This document shows positions 30,436 through 43,800 of a stretch of DNA of 64,000 nucleotides, piece by piece. A program made the translations under genes and the position numbers. The notes beneath the pieces are model-generated. The model had not been told where the DNA came from and ran no database searches. It saw only the letters and a program-made list of their open reading frames with translations. Numbering within the stretch: the first letter of the stretch is position 1; the number at the start of each line of letters is the position of its first letter. The stretch is taken from NCBI GenBank assembly GCA_963170055.1, contig CAUJGJ010000451.1, forward strand, positions 1 through 64,000. Reading direction: 5' to 3'. Origin of the DNA: Halisarca cf. caerulea (lineage: Eukaryota; Porifera; Demospongiae; Chondrillida; Halisarcidae).

Positions 30436-31200
30436 TTGGGTTTATTCCCGATTGGATATGACTTCAAACTCGGAGCCATGGAATATCTATTTCATCTGAT
30501 TTTCCAACAATCTAGCCAACTACTCAATGATGCTCTCCAGTTGTCTATTTCACTAGCTGAAAATGATCTGAACTCCTGGTACCACCAGGTCATTGTCTAC
30601 ATCTCTACTTTGGGTCTGCATTGCTCCTACACCCATATTCCTCCAATACAAGAAATAGTCCATAGAATCACAGGCATTTTCAAGCAAAATTTACTGTACA
30701 GAATTGATAACCAATCAGGAGCAACAGCATCTGGTGGGAACAAGCTCAGATTTTACTCCTCAATTACTCATCAAGTGCACCAAATGCCTGGTTATTTACT
30801 GTCAATCGAGAACTTCAGCATTAGATCATTCACACGTTTTAGAATCAGCAACCACAACTTAATGATTGAAAAGGGTAGACACCACTCACCTCCATTGGCA
30901 GTCAATGATCGGGTATACCCATCGTGTGACATGGGGGAGGTCGAAGATAAAGTACATTTCCTGTTGGTCTACCCCAACTTTGCCTCTTTAAGATTGCAAT
31001 TTCCCCCCTGGACTTCTTTGCAGCCCCAGGTCGAGTGGCAGTAAAAGTTCAAAACTTGATCAGAGAACAAAACAAGCACGTTTCGTTTGCAGTAGCTAAA
31101 TTTATACAATTCAGCTATGGCCTCCAGAGAATGTTCTCTGTCATGCAGGCTCTATAAGCCAACTATGCATTGTGTTACATGCTTACCTTTTAGTTTTTGG
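30436..31200 (+). mobile_element. LINE ORF2 C-terminal fragment
   Basis: The frame 30436-31044 contains TASGGNKLRFYSS, FRISNHNLMIEKGRHHSPPL and VYPSCDMGEVEDKVHFLLVY. These are colinear with the C-terminus of the LINE at 0.9-3.5 kb. The first Cys of the CxxC motif and the last Cys are replaced (VYPSC, LVYP), so even this fragment is mutated. It is followed in another frame by VAKFIQFSYGLQRMFSVMQA. No RT palm is present. Truncated and dead. Confidence 0.82.
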
Positions 31201-31799
31201 CATTGCAAGCCAAAATGTGTCAGTAAAATCTCTAATTCTTTTCTTGCATTGATTGCTAGATGCTATAGTTATAATATATCATACTATAGTTATAATATAT
31301 CATACTACAAAAGTTTCGTGTATAGGCGTGTGCACACATGTTCTTTATCCATAGTCATGCATCCACCCACAGCGTCGTGTCTTAAAATTAATATCATATA
31401 CTTGGTTTTGATTGTTCAGCGTGAAGTTGCTCCTGCGGACATGTAGGGTTCTGCGGCCCTTATACTTGTTGTTGTTTTGATTTTGCTATGTGTCAGCTGC
31501 AAAGTGATAATCATGATATTTATGGATTCCAGATGATCCTGAATAGGCTGGTAACATTATTTGTAGTATTAGTACTAGTCAATGAACCCCCTAACTTTTA
31601 GCAAATGCTGGTATGAACCTTATACCTGCACAGGATAATTGTTTCAGGTGGATAGAAAGAACTAACATGCACTATTATATATGTAATATTTTTATTATTA
31701 TTGCAAAAATACTTGTACAGCAAGAAGAACACAACACTACGTATACCGATGATTAAAAAAAGAAAAAAAGCGAAGAACACCTATTAAGGCTAACAATGC

Positions 31800-34318
31800 A
31801 CAAAATTAAGACACAGGGCTAGTGCCCAAAATAGATACTGAGTTGAATCTCTGGATGCATGCACTAATCCGCTGATAGAGCCTTGGAAAGGCCAGTGAGT
31901 CACCCCTTTGTAATTGGAGATGTTGGGCAATCTCAATGAGGAATGCATGGATATCTTCTCTAAAGACACCCATGGTTTCCATGGCCAATGGGATGTAGTG
32001 ATGAGACTGCCTCAAATCAGCATATGTCCTACACTTGATCTTGGCTGCCTCATTAGCAACACGACCAGCAGATGAACAGGATAGTGGGATGTTTGAAGGG
32101 GCAAAGGTGTCGTAACAAGTTACGTCCCAAACAAGTGCCCGGCCACTCTTTCATGGGATGATTGTAACTCCATCCGATCTTCTGCCATCGCCACGGCAGA
32201 GACCTTTTGGTTCTAGGGTAGCAGGAATGTTGATGGCTGCCAAGGAAAGCTTAATGATGTCGTTGAGGGCTGAATGGCAAGGGATTCGACTTTGACTTCT
32301 CCCACAAGAGAGGCCATGTGTTCCACTGACATCCACAACCTGTCCACAATGTTGGCAAATGTGCTCCAAGCAGAGGGGAGTATACCCAGACGAAGACCAA
32401 CGGCAGTGGTGATGACTGCGTCTTCCATGCGCAAACCCAAAGAAGAGAAGGGGGAGCAGTTAGCCATGCACCACTCTCCTTCTTCTGAGCTGCAAGCAAA
32501 CGTGCTCTGCACTTTGGGGAAGCTTTGTGGAGAAGTGATGAAAATACACCAGCAATCACTGGCGTGTCCCAGGCCTTGTGTTGGGTTGCCTTCCGTCCTG
32601 ATGGGGGATCCTCTGAGTTGTTGACATGCCAGATTCCCAAAGCTTCTTGCTGAAGGGTGTATTCTTCAATGAGGCATCTATCTGGGAGGATCATACTAGA
32701 GATGGAGGAGGAGCCAGCAGCGGATGCCAAAAAGGTGGAGCCAGGGTGCAAGCATAGCCAAACTCCTAATCCCTAATCCCCCCGAGTTCACTGGCAAGGA
32801 AGCCTGAACCCAAGCTTAGTCACATAGACAAACATTGCAAATCTTTTCCAACAGTGACTGCTGAATATTATCGAAAGCCAGCAACAAAGGTGAGGAAAAG
32901 CAGGGGGCAGTTCTCAAGACATAAAGGACCTTGGGAAGGCTGAAAGCATGTCAGAGGAGGCAGAGGGCATCATGGGAGTGCAGACGTTGAAGTCTACTAC
33001 CCAGAAGCTCCAAAGAGGCAATTTTTGACTGCAGGACCTGGTTGACACTTCTGTTGTCACCAATAGGAGAACCCAGAAGGGTCGCGTATGAAGGGTTGAT
33101 GGAACGGAACTGAGGAGAGTAGACCTTGCGGACTCGGCAGAGCTGATGATCTCACATTTCTTCAGGTTAAGAGCAAGGTTGATATCATCTGACATTTTCT
33201 CCAGCAGCAGTAGGTCCTTCCTAACATCTTCTGGGGAGCCACCTAGGGATCTATCATCAAGATAGAATACTTTGAATTAAGATTGGAGGTTGACTAAAAC
33301 ATCATGGATGGAAAGACAGAACAGAAGAGGGCCCAAAGGGTCCCCCTGTTGCACTTCCTCAGCTGACTCGATGGATGATTGCCCAAAGAACAAGAGGGAT
33401 GGTTGGTGGTATGAGGTGTAGACCAGGGGGTAGATCCATGGTTCTTTCTCCCATACTGACTGCAGCATCTTGTCTCTCCTGATGGAAGGCGATTGAAGGC
33501 GTTGCTGAAATCCAACTTCACCATAACACTGTTCGCATCTAGGCTAGAGAGATTGCGGTGAGCAGAGTGAACCACTGCCTCCGCCCCCATTGGGGTTCCG
33601 TAGCCCAATTGCAAAGGTGAAAGAAGTGACTGCATATCCTCTTTAATCAAGCTTCCAGCACATTTGGCTACCAGACGATGTAGTGTGTTACAGATAGCAA
33701 TTGGTCTAATACCACCATCTTTCTTATTTAGACCAACCATAGATACTCTAATCCATACACAACCAAAAGAAGAAAGCCTTTGCGACAGGAGGTACATCAC
33801 CAGATAGGACTAGATTGACAAAAGCTGTTAACGAATCAGCAAGACATCCAGTGCCATTTCCAGATGGGATGTTGACCATGTCCTTAATTGAGGTGTTGAG
33901 GATGGAGCCTATCAGGGCCAGCAGCTGATCCAGATGGAAATGAGGAAATGGCTTTGATCACAATGGAGGAGGTCACGGACAGAGGGATTGAAGGTGATTT
34001 GATAGGAGGAATCTGTGAATCAGGATGAGCTGGTGGATGCTTCCTTTGCAATAACAGCAGAGTTTTGTCGTCCTCAGTGGCAAAGGACTCATCGGAAGTG
34101 GCAAATCTAACAGCCCCGTGGAAGTCACCCTCTTCCAGCTTACCAGCGACTCTAGCAGCAAGGTGCTTTGCTGGGTCAATATCCCTGGCTTGATGCTGCT
34201 TAAAAGATGATTCAGGAACCACATCTTTCTCTTCCCTGACTGCCTGGTTGACCATTGTTGCTAGATTTCTGCGATGACCCCCTCTTTTTGGAACATGTAA
34301 GCAGTGACTGGGAAAAGC

Positions 34319-34325
<7 letters not shown>
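31800..34325 (-). mobile_element. Second LINE type with restriction-like-endonuclease-style C-terminus
   Basis: The minus strand carries, in order: an N-terminal linker (34270-33884, ending SGSAAGPDRLHPQHL); RT fingers (KKDGGIRPIAICNTLHRLVA at about 33720); LQLGYGTPMGAEA and a KLDFSNAFNRLPS palm block; VQQGDPLGPLLFCLSIHDV (33340-33300); catalytic YLDD at 33264-33253; a Cys/His motif (CQHCGQVVDVSGTHGLSC at about 32360); then RRSDGVTII...GRALVWDVTC, which fits a PD-(D/E)xK-type core. Many stops and frameshifts are present. Its 5' end abuts the TA/CA microsatellite at 34324. It is a different family from the 0.9-kb LINE. Confidence 0.8.
31806..34270 (-). pseudogene. Reverse transcriptase / endonuclease polyprotein, decayed
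   Basis: Conserved blocks lie in at least six frames (34378-33884, 33800-33294, 33468-33277, about 33265-33120, 32751-32213, 32369-32151, 32130-31806). A TGA interrupts just after VTIIP and before the GRALVWDVTC segment. YLDD is intact at the DNA level, but the neighbouring frame is not. In intact relatives such a protein nicks DNA and primes reverse transcription. This copy can do neither. Confidence 0.75.

Positions 34326-34380
<55 letters not shown>
34326..34380. repeat. (TA)n(CA)n microsatellite
   Basis: About 30 bases of TA followed by about 25 bases of CA, at the 5' border of the minus-strand LINE. Confidence 0.93.
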
Positions 34381-34385
<5 letters not shown>

Positions 34386-34470
34386 GGAACCTCTATAATC
34401 CAACAGTGATGGGGTCAGGAAAGATGTCGGATTGAAGAGGTTGTTGGATTACAGAGAATATCTTAATTTT
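34381..34470. mobile_element. Pogo-like MITE fragment
   Basis: AGTGGAACCTCTATAATCCA followed by GTCGGATTGAAGAGGTTGTT and GGATTACAGAGAATATC resembles one end of the AATCC-type pogo/Tigger MITEs elsewhere in the window. The other end was not found. Confidence 0.5.
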
Positions 34471-34855
34471 GGTATTCAAATCAGTTTTACTAGCACACAT
34501 GAGGGTATGCACCATGATGTGCCATCAGGAAGGGTATATACACACAGTGAGATATAGACAACTATGTATATAGATCTTAGCCAAAGGTTGTTGCAAACGC
34601 CGACTAATCTACTGGCTGTAAATTATACAGGTGTGCTGCAGCAGGAATACAGTGCTGATTAATCGCGAAGGCGACAGTCTCATCTAGAGTTAATCAGTTC
34701 TAGCCACTTGTACTATTAATTGACATCAATTGACATCAATTTGGAAGTGTGCGTATATCAGTGACCTGTCCTGCTACATCACAAATGTCAGCACACTTTT
34801 CCTTTGATCCACCCATTGTAATACGGAGCGTATCCATGGTGATCAATGATGTTAA

Positions 34856-37800
34856 ATGGCTGCATCCAGTTTGAGATTCACGAGAGAAGGCGACCCTGCT
34901 GCTCGAAACCATAGGGAGAACATTTTGATCGTGAAAAATCAACCTGTAAAACCTGATAGTGTTTTGGATAGGGTAAAAGTGAAATGTCGAAGAGCAGACT
35001 GTGATCTGCCGTCATTTTTTTGTGAGCTACCTACGAGGGAGGAGGTCCGGAAAAATAATTTTCGTAGAAGGGAATCTCATTTGAGGCATGGCGGGTTCTT
35101 TGGCTCAAAATCACAACCATACCAAGAAATTGAAGGTCCTACCTTAGATAACAGACAACTAATACAAATCGCCTTACACCAAGAACAAGTAAGTATGTTG
35201 AATCATTGCATTCTGTAGTCTTCCGATTACAATTTGTTTATGAATATTTTGATTTAGGGACCATTTGGAGTTAGTGCACACCAAGATAATGTAATAGACA
35301 GACATAAACAGTCCGAAGAGAGACCTTGCAGTAGTGTTTCAACTACGCTACGGGTAAGTGGAGAATTTTGGTCTAGAAGCCATCTACGTACGTACATACC
35401 ATAATGTTGTATACACATGTGTATGTATGTATATATGTATGTATATAATATGGTATGTATATAAGATATGTACATATGTACGTACGTATGTATGTATGTA
35501 TGTATGTAAGGGCGTATAAAAACCATTTAAAAATGGTAAAAGGATGTAGGATTGACACAGGATTGTGCAAAAGCCATTATCAAAAAAGGATTCTCCAAAA
35601 ACACTTAGAACAAGGGTAAGTTGCAAAACTGGTACAGGGCTAGGTGGGCAAAGGGCAAGACAGGCATAGGGCTAGATGAGCATAGGGCTACACACATACA
35701 TGAGGCTAGACGGGTATAGGGCTAGACAGAGTTTAGTTGGACTGAGTGCACACTGTGCAAATTCCTACATCCCGCATGTGCAGCACATTATACAGTACAT
35801 ATGTGCTGCGGGATGTAGGAATTTGCACAGTGAGATTGAATGTTTGCCTGCAAGCCTTAGCCCCAGACTGAACTTCACAGACCTATGATGTCATGAGTGC
35901 AGAAGCCTGCAAGTGCCTAAGCTTCTCTAAGGCAAAAATAGAAATTTTCAGGACGCATTCAAAAACTACTTTGATAAAATTGATTACAGCCCTACTTTTG
36001 AAGGGTACTAATCCTAAGCTTCCTTCGTTGCAACTTAAGTAGCTGTACTTGAATTCCTTTCAAAGCTATAGCTAGAGAACTTAGATCAGCCATGTTGGAA
36101 GGGTAGTCTTACTGGCCATACGGGCGCCCATCTTTATTAGTTTTACTAGCCCGTGGTAGAATCTACTCGCCTCGGGCTGGTGGGCGAGTGTTAATTTTCA
36201 CCCCTGCTATTGGTAAAGACACATCGTACCTATGGTCCTTACGCTTGAAATAGCGAATCCAAGAAAAATTCAATTGAGAATCTAAGCAAATTACTGTATT
36301 TGTTTGAATAAAGCTGGGCTCAAATAGAGGCTGGGGCTCGAATAGAAGCCGGGTATCAGCTAAGCGTTTTTTTAATAGAAGCCGGGGCTTGAGTAGAAGC
36401 TGGGGCTCGAATAGTAGCCGGGTTCGAATACACACAGGGTACTCCTGCAATATAACAAAGGGTCTTTTCCACTTTGAGGCATGGTTTTCGAATACGAATG
36501 TCATGGAGGGGTATCTACAATTAGGAGAAGGTCAGCTATGTCAAAGAGGAAGCCGCACGACCTCAAATTCGAGTTCAAAGCGATAGAGTGTGTGAAAATG
36601 ATCAAAAGAAGCAGTCAACAACATTGTCCTCTGTTTAAACGGAAAAGAGTGCTGGTTGTTCTCTGTTCTCACCTAAAGTTCTTTTCAAACAAAGGATGTC
36701 CAAACAGACTTGTACATGTAGTGCTCTCTAACGATGTTTTCCTTTTCGAAATTGCACAACAGTCTGTTAGCAGCCATTTTCCTATTATTATTTCCTGTAC
36801 TTAAGAAATAGAAGTCGGGCTTGAATGAAGGCCGGGCTCGAATAGAGGCCGGGTTGAAACCTTCCGGAAGGAAATAGAGGCATGGGCTTCTATTCGAACG
36901 AATACGGTATATTGTATGATCAATCCTTGCATGCAAACAAATTCTACAAACAAAGGCAGTACACGATCCCATCAGCAGCCATTTTTTCGTTTAAGTCCGT
37001 GGATGAATAATTTCGCAGATCCCTTCCAACCACGAAAACCATGAACTTAAGTATGTTGTGCAGTCAGAGGTTAACTGGACATTGATGGCTAAGTGTCTGG
37101 GTATTGACCCTACACCTGACAGTTGTTGACTGCCTTCTGGAGCCTATTACATTGCATGTTGAATTCGATTTTCATTTGTAATGTTTCAATTTAACCAGAT
37201 ATTCTAAAGTTCATGATTCTAATTATTAGGATTTTACTGTATACAGTGGGCCCTCATTTATCTGACCACATCTGTTCCTCATAAAATGTGTCAGATAATC
37301 CAGGTGTTGGATAAATCAGGGTAGATTGTACACAGTGTAGTGATGATGATTCACAGCACAGTGTCGGATAGATAAGGTTTTGAGATAAGCCAGTGTCGGA
37401 TGAAGCAGGTGTAACTGTATACGATGTATTAATTTTGCAGTGTTGTTCACATCCATGACTTGATTGATATGGGATCATTCATGATATATTAATAACGTTA
37501 TAATAATATTATTATTATGCTTAAACATGCATGTATGTATGACCTTTTATCTTATTAACAGGGCAAAGGACATGTAGAGACTATTTCTGACCACCTTTTA
37601 TTGCAACAGTAAGTGTTCATGGTACATTGTTTTCACAAAATATGTACAGTATACAATGAAACTTGCTTAAGTTATGCCTGCCCTATGCTTACTTAGGGAT
37701 AGTACATACCCAATGCTTACCCCTTACCATATGTACGTATGTACTAGGTAAGGGTGAAAGTTTTTTCAAGAGGGTTTAAGTACGTACCTGCTCCCTTGCC

Positions 37801-40800
37801 ATCCCCAAAAGGAACCCTGTTATGTTAAAGGTTCACTTTCATGCTATTTCTTACAAAAAATCTATAGAATATCCTAAAGCATGGAGAATGGTACCCATCT
37901 TATTCCTCCCCCATACATGATGATGGGGGAGGAATAAGGGTGCAATAATAATGCATTTGTATTTCCTGCTTTGTGGTTTGAAAAAGTGACAGTACATACC
38001 TTATGATGTCATAATAGGCAGACATAAGCTTAGGTATTAATGGGAGCATGAAAGAAATGCCTCTGTTTTGTGATACATTATTGGACAGTTGGTAGGTGAC
38101 CCCTATAATAATTTTACTTTCATGGGAAGTGTCTGGAATGCCTAAAACATCTGTAACGATGTGTGCATATATGTATGTATACATACCGTATTCTCTCTAA
38201 AAAATTCTCACCCCTAAAATTTGTCAGGTGAAATTTCTGTGTACTTTTCTATCCCAATCCTGACGAATTTCCTGATTTCTAATTTTCATCGCGTGACTCT
38301 AAAGTTCATCACCAGAGGAAGTTATTCTAATGTTTCGTCACCTTGTACCACGTGTGGTTGGAAAAGAGGGCAGTATTGTAGCAAACGTTGTTCGTTTCTT
38401 CTAGAATGGATGAATCAAGCTCCAGTGGTGCAAAGACTCATCCTGCCCAAACCTGTCATGTTTATTATTGATTCCTCTTCGGCGGCACAAAGTAAGGTAG
38501 AGGACACTAATTCCGAACAAGGTATCTCCTAGCCAGCACAGAAAGCTAGATCTAAGGTTTATTTTTCTCCAGCTGTTATGTTCTGTATTAGTATTTCAGC
38601 ACCATGCAAAATGATAGATTCCACTAAGGGACTCGATCAGCAACTTCTTGAAAATACCAACTCCAACTTCACCAATATCTCCACTGTATCTTTCTAACCA
38701 GCTACCAAGAGTTCTCTTCCCACCGTTAGGAAAATTACCTTATATACGGCGTTGTTCTTGCGTTGATGCGATACTCCAGTACGTCTACCCTTTACCCACC
38801 TACCCTAAACTCTTGAATTTAAGTGACATAAGGCGTGTTCACACTAATCTGGATCGAATCCGGATTGCCTCTAATCTGGATTGGGTGTTGATCTGGATCG
38901 AATCCTAATCACATCCACACTTGAAATCACCGAGTGAGTTTAGGCGAGCATTATCACGTTTTATGTTTAGTCTTGAAGATGGTGGCTTTGCAGAGTATTG
39001 CAATTGTGACCAATTTTTGCACTGTATGCGAGCTTTTGACTCTTCAAGAGGGCTTGTTACTAAATATTGGAGCTTTTAAGGACACGTAGGGCATCACAAA
39101 GTGCAATGGCGAATGATACACACACTGCTATTTTTGCAATTCAGCGTTTTACTTTGTTTCGTCAATCTTGGCCTCTCTACAATCTTGTTGAAGACTGGTC
39201 TATTCTTCACCGTGCCTGGAAACTTTTCTAGTACGCTTGTATCCTCCTGTACTTCAATGCAAGCAGCTGTTATATGAGCATTGTGAACGAAAAAAAATAT
39301 CAAACACAATCAAAACACAAAAGCACCACTAGATATTAACTGAAGTGGATCAACTACAAGAATGTTGGTGCCAGCAGAGCTATCCAACAACACTTTCGAC
39401 TTTCTATATGCCATTTAACTTTTTCAGCAGTCACATGATCAATCTAGTCATCTGGATCGAGGGCAAACCTACGTAGATTGAATCCACCTCCCGAGGTGGA
39501 TTGGCCAATCCGGATTCGATCTGGATTGTCTTCGCAAGAAATTGTAGTGTGCATGAACACGATTTGATCCGGATTCGGCCCTAGTGTGAACACGGCTGTT
39601 GCACCTTAGATGTTAAGAAAATTATTTGTCAAAGTTCTTCTAGTCTCCCACCTACCCTAAACTCTTGCAATACACAGAATTTGAAGGGTTGCGCCTATGA
39701 GAGGTATGTACCTACATGTAGTCTCCAGAATACCCCATACACATTCTGTAAGCGCATATGAAAAACATGGCGTCTTTTCCGCATGAAGGGAATTCTTTTG
39801 GAATTCTTCTCGGCCGGGGAGAACAGGGAGAATCACCCTCCATCTACCCCACCATTACACTCCCCATGAGGCGCCTAGAAAGTACCCCACTTTTCACATT
39901 TATCGTACTTGAGCTGCGAGAGGAGTTTACAAACAGATAGATTCACCTCTACTGAATTTTATAATCCAGTAGAACCCTCTCAACACAAAACTCAAGGGTC
40001 TGATGAAAGATGCTCATTTTATCAGAATTCAATGTTATCAGAACAATTATGGATACTAGGGGCATTCAAGGAGCCATTTTCTGCTTTCATGTTATCCGAA
40101 ATTCCACTGTATGTGGCAATTTTCACAAAAAACTGGACGATGAACAACGATTAAATTTGTACATACGGTGACCGACTGGGCTTTGACCGCTGTACGTACG
40201 AGTTTTGCTTGTGGCTACGTGGCTGCAATAGTAGCAAACACTAACGTGGGTAAAATGTACTGTACGAATTAAGCAGTAGAATGAGCTTGAGACTGGTGTT
40301 AAAAGTGTCGATATGTTTCAAAACTGCTTCTGTCTTCTTTCTGCCTGCTATATACTCCCCCCTTCGCATCGTTCTACCGAAATGTCGTCACTCAAGATTT
40401 TGACACAGCCCGTTTTTTCTCTAGCTGACGCTTTCGCAATTGGCTTGTGGCTTTTGTCTTTGCATCTTGAAACGAAATTCGCTACTTTATGTTTCTAAAA
40501 TAAGCCATTCCTGCTCGGAGAACCGATTCCAACGAAATGATGTCATTGCACAATTAATGACATAATGATTATTGGCTTATCGTCGATACGGCGTACATCT
40601 GGCGAGTGTATGGTGTACATCTGTTGATTGACCGCCTGTTTGACCGCCGTTTGTCATCCAGGTTTTTATGAAAAGTACCGTTTGTATCAATATAAAGAAC
40701 CATATAAAACCATTTAAAAATGGTAAAAGATGTAGGGATAAAAATTGTCAATCATCAAAACATTGGAACAAGGTAGGGTTGTTTGCTACAAAGGGCTGGA

Positions 40801-43800
40801 TGTGCATAGGGATAGACATGCATAGGGCTAGACGAGTGTAGGGCTAAACATGCATAGGGCTAGACGTGCATAGAAATAAGCAAACATGGGACTAGTCTAG
40901 CATAGAGGTAGACAGAGGTGGATTGGAATGGGTAGAGTGTGCATATTCTCTAATCCCGCAGCTAAAATATTAATACAGGATGTGGGAATTTGCACACTGT
41001 ACCCAGTCCAACCCACCTCTGTCTAGCTCTATGCCTGTCTATATAGCCCATGTATACCTATCCCTATGCCTGTCTAGCCCTATGCTCATCTAGATGGAGG
41101 GTTACATGTACGTATATCAAGAACATGGCAGATGTTAAGGTGGTACTCAATTTCTTAGGTATATTTAATGAAATTTATGTATTTTTTCTTCATGTCATCA
41201 GTGAAGGGTCTTTTAGAGCAGAAGAGTTCTTTAAATGTTAGTTTTGTAAATATTGACAAGTTACAAGCAATTCGAGTTTCCAGGGCATAGGCAACCCATG
41301 AATTTATTAAACTTGAATTACTGTACTTCTTTCCATTAAATTATCTTTCCTTTTTGAAGGGCTTATGTTTGGCGAACATGAATTTGGTGATTTTGATCAT
41401 AGTGCCAACTTGCCAAATTGGAAATCACCAGTTTTTCTGTTTACACATTATTCTTGAAGAAAAATTCTGTGTTCTCAGCTAAGAGGTTTCGAATAAAGAC
41501 ATTAGCTGCGTAGTGATAAATCAAGCTAGATACCACTGTGCTTCCATGCAGTTACAAGAACAGTTACTACCACAGGGGTATTTATTTTTGTGTGAGATAA
41601 ATTTTTGTTATATTTGTAGCTTATTCCCGATCTGTGAAAATTGGTACTCGCGAAGTTGAACCCTGCATTGGTAGACTTCATAGTTGTTCTGTTCTTGTTC
41701 TTGTTTTTGAGTTCTTAAACTATCTGTCTAAACTACTGTTATGGGACTATTGTGCTACCTCAGACCGGTCAAAAACCATAATTCCAGATCCTACTGGTCC
41801 TCTTTCTAGCTGCTCATATACCACCACTGGCATTTGGCAAGTAATCATTGAAGTCTTGTCAGTGGAGAAACAATATGCCAGCACAAAGATGCGAATTTGG
41901 GGATGTACAGTTGACTAATCATAGATATGGTTAGCCAGGCTAACTAATGGGCTAACTAATGAGCAGCGAGCACAGGTTGGTAAGTCGTCCAGTATGTTCT
42001 TTGACGTGTCCGCTGACGCCCTATAGGCGTGTACGTAGCTGAAGTATCTTTAGCCATAGATAGTTTTAGCCACTGGTGTTTTTATTTTTGTGTGTAAGGC
42101 AACCCGTGAAATTTCGACTCCATGAAAAATTTGATATTACGTACAGGATTTTGCAAAAATACGGTGTCGAAAAATATATTTGCCAGTATAGTAATCTATA
42201 TTGTGTCGAATGTCATACTCCAGGTTTACTGTAGTCATTCTTTCTTTCCAATGGATGCTGCAGAATCCTGCTTACTCAGTTCATCACATTAAATCATTGA
42301 CATTCCTATTAACTTCTATATAATTATGTAGCCTGTGTACAATTACCATAACTGTGATGGCTGACATACCAGTACAGAGTTAAAAGTTCATACTCTGCAT
42401 ATACTATATAAGTATTTGTTACCCCTAGTTTTTGTCAGACAGAATTCGTCTGTTATTTCTATTCTAGCCATGGTGAATTTTGTCTGTTATAATAAGGTAG
42501 GATCTCTGAATAAAGTCACTTTAGGACAGCCTCTCTTGTCCTTTGTAAGGAGGTTGTCCTCTTTGGGATGCTGAAAATGTATTAGAAATATACTTAGGGG
42601 CGAATTATTTTGGGACCTCAAGCTGTGTCCTTTCAGAGTGTCCACTTTGGAGATTTCCCTGTAATTTCTCTCTTTGTTTGCCTTCTTTAGAAAGAAACTA
42701 AGCCAATGTCAAAAGGGAAAGACCCTGTCCATGCTTCTAGTACAAGACAAAGGAGAAGATGATTCTGCAGGCAGTGTTATGGCAAAGAGTGTCTGGAATG
42801 CACCAGATGATTTGAGGTGTGATAATCTTTGTGCTCCAAGATTGTAGATACTTTATCATGATTCACCGTAATGGTTTTGATGTATGTACGTATGTAGGCA
42901 TGGCATGGATAAAAATGGCTTCTCATACATTGGACTGAAATATTTTCTCTAAAACTCACCTTTTGTACATTTGGAATGCTGAGATGACATGTTCCGTTTT
43001 CGTTATTTTTCAGGTAGACAGAATTACAGAGCAGTTTGCTAAATACATTGTCTTGCCTAAGTTTCTAACAGTTTACAGGGCTGCATACAGGATTTGGGGC
43101 TGGGGCAAATTGAGATTCCTAAAAACTTGAGGGGAGGGGCAATGCAAGATGGAAGTGTAAATATACAGAGATAAGACGGGACGGGACGGGGGGGGGTAGG
43201 CAACTTTTCTTAAGCTTTCTTTTAGGAGCTAGGCGGGGTAAGTCTGTGGTATTGTGAAGGTGTGTATTGTGTATTGTCATCTAGGAGAGGGGGATCTGGG
43301 GGTATGGTCCCCCAAAGAAATTTGCTTTTTAATCATTGTGAGGTGGCATCTAAGGCTGTTTTAGATCACTTCAGTAGGTTTGTGAATCTATCACAGCAGT
43401 TGCACATGCATGCTATCCTGGGGGGGGGGGGGGGGGGGGGTTCAACTGGGTCACAAAAGAAGGGGGGGGGGCTACTCCCTACTTTGTTTCATCCCAAAGA
43501 AATCGTGGCATCCCTGACAGTAGTCTAGCATTTTGGTTTTCAGTGTGAACTGGAGATTTGAATGACTCCAGACATTGTGAACTACATATGCAGATCATGT
43601 TTGGAATGCTCGTAAACCTTGCAATATAATATACCCACAGTAAACGTTTGAGAAGGTCAAGGGATTGGTGTTAGTGGTCTTAAGGAAATTTTTATAATGA
43701 TGTGCAATGATGTACAGCCTTGTTTTTTGTTCATTTCCCCATAAATCCTGCCTTTCTGGGAAGCATAGTGTATGCTCTCAGATACAAGTCCAGGGGGGCA

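Noticed and set aside
35254..35626. Tyr-Ile-His repeat frames
   Set aside because: Products of the GTAT/ATAC microsatellite in the intron.
38221..38532. 103-codon frame with a CTTCGW...CSKRC Cys cluster
   Set aside because: No recognised domain, no compatible splice phases and no transposon ends; not strong enough to call a gene.
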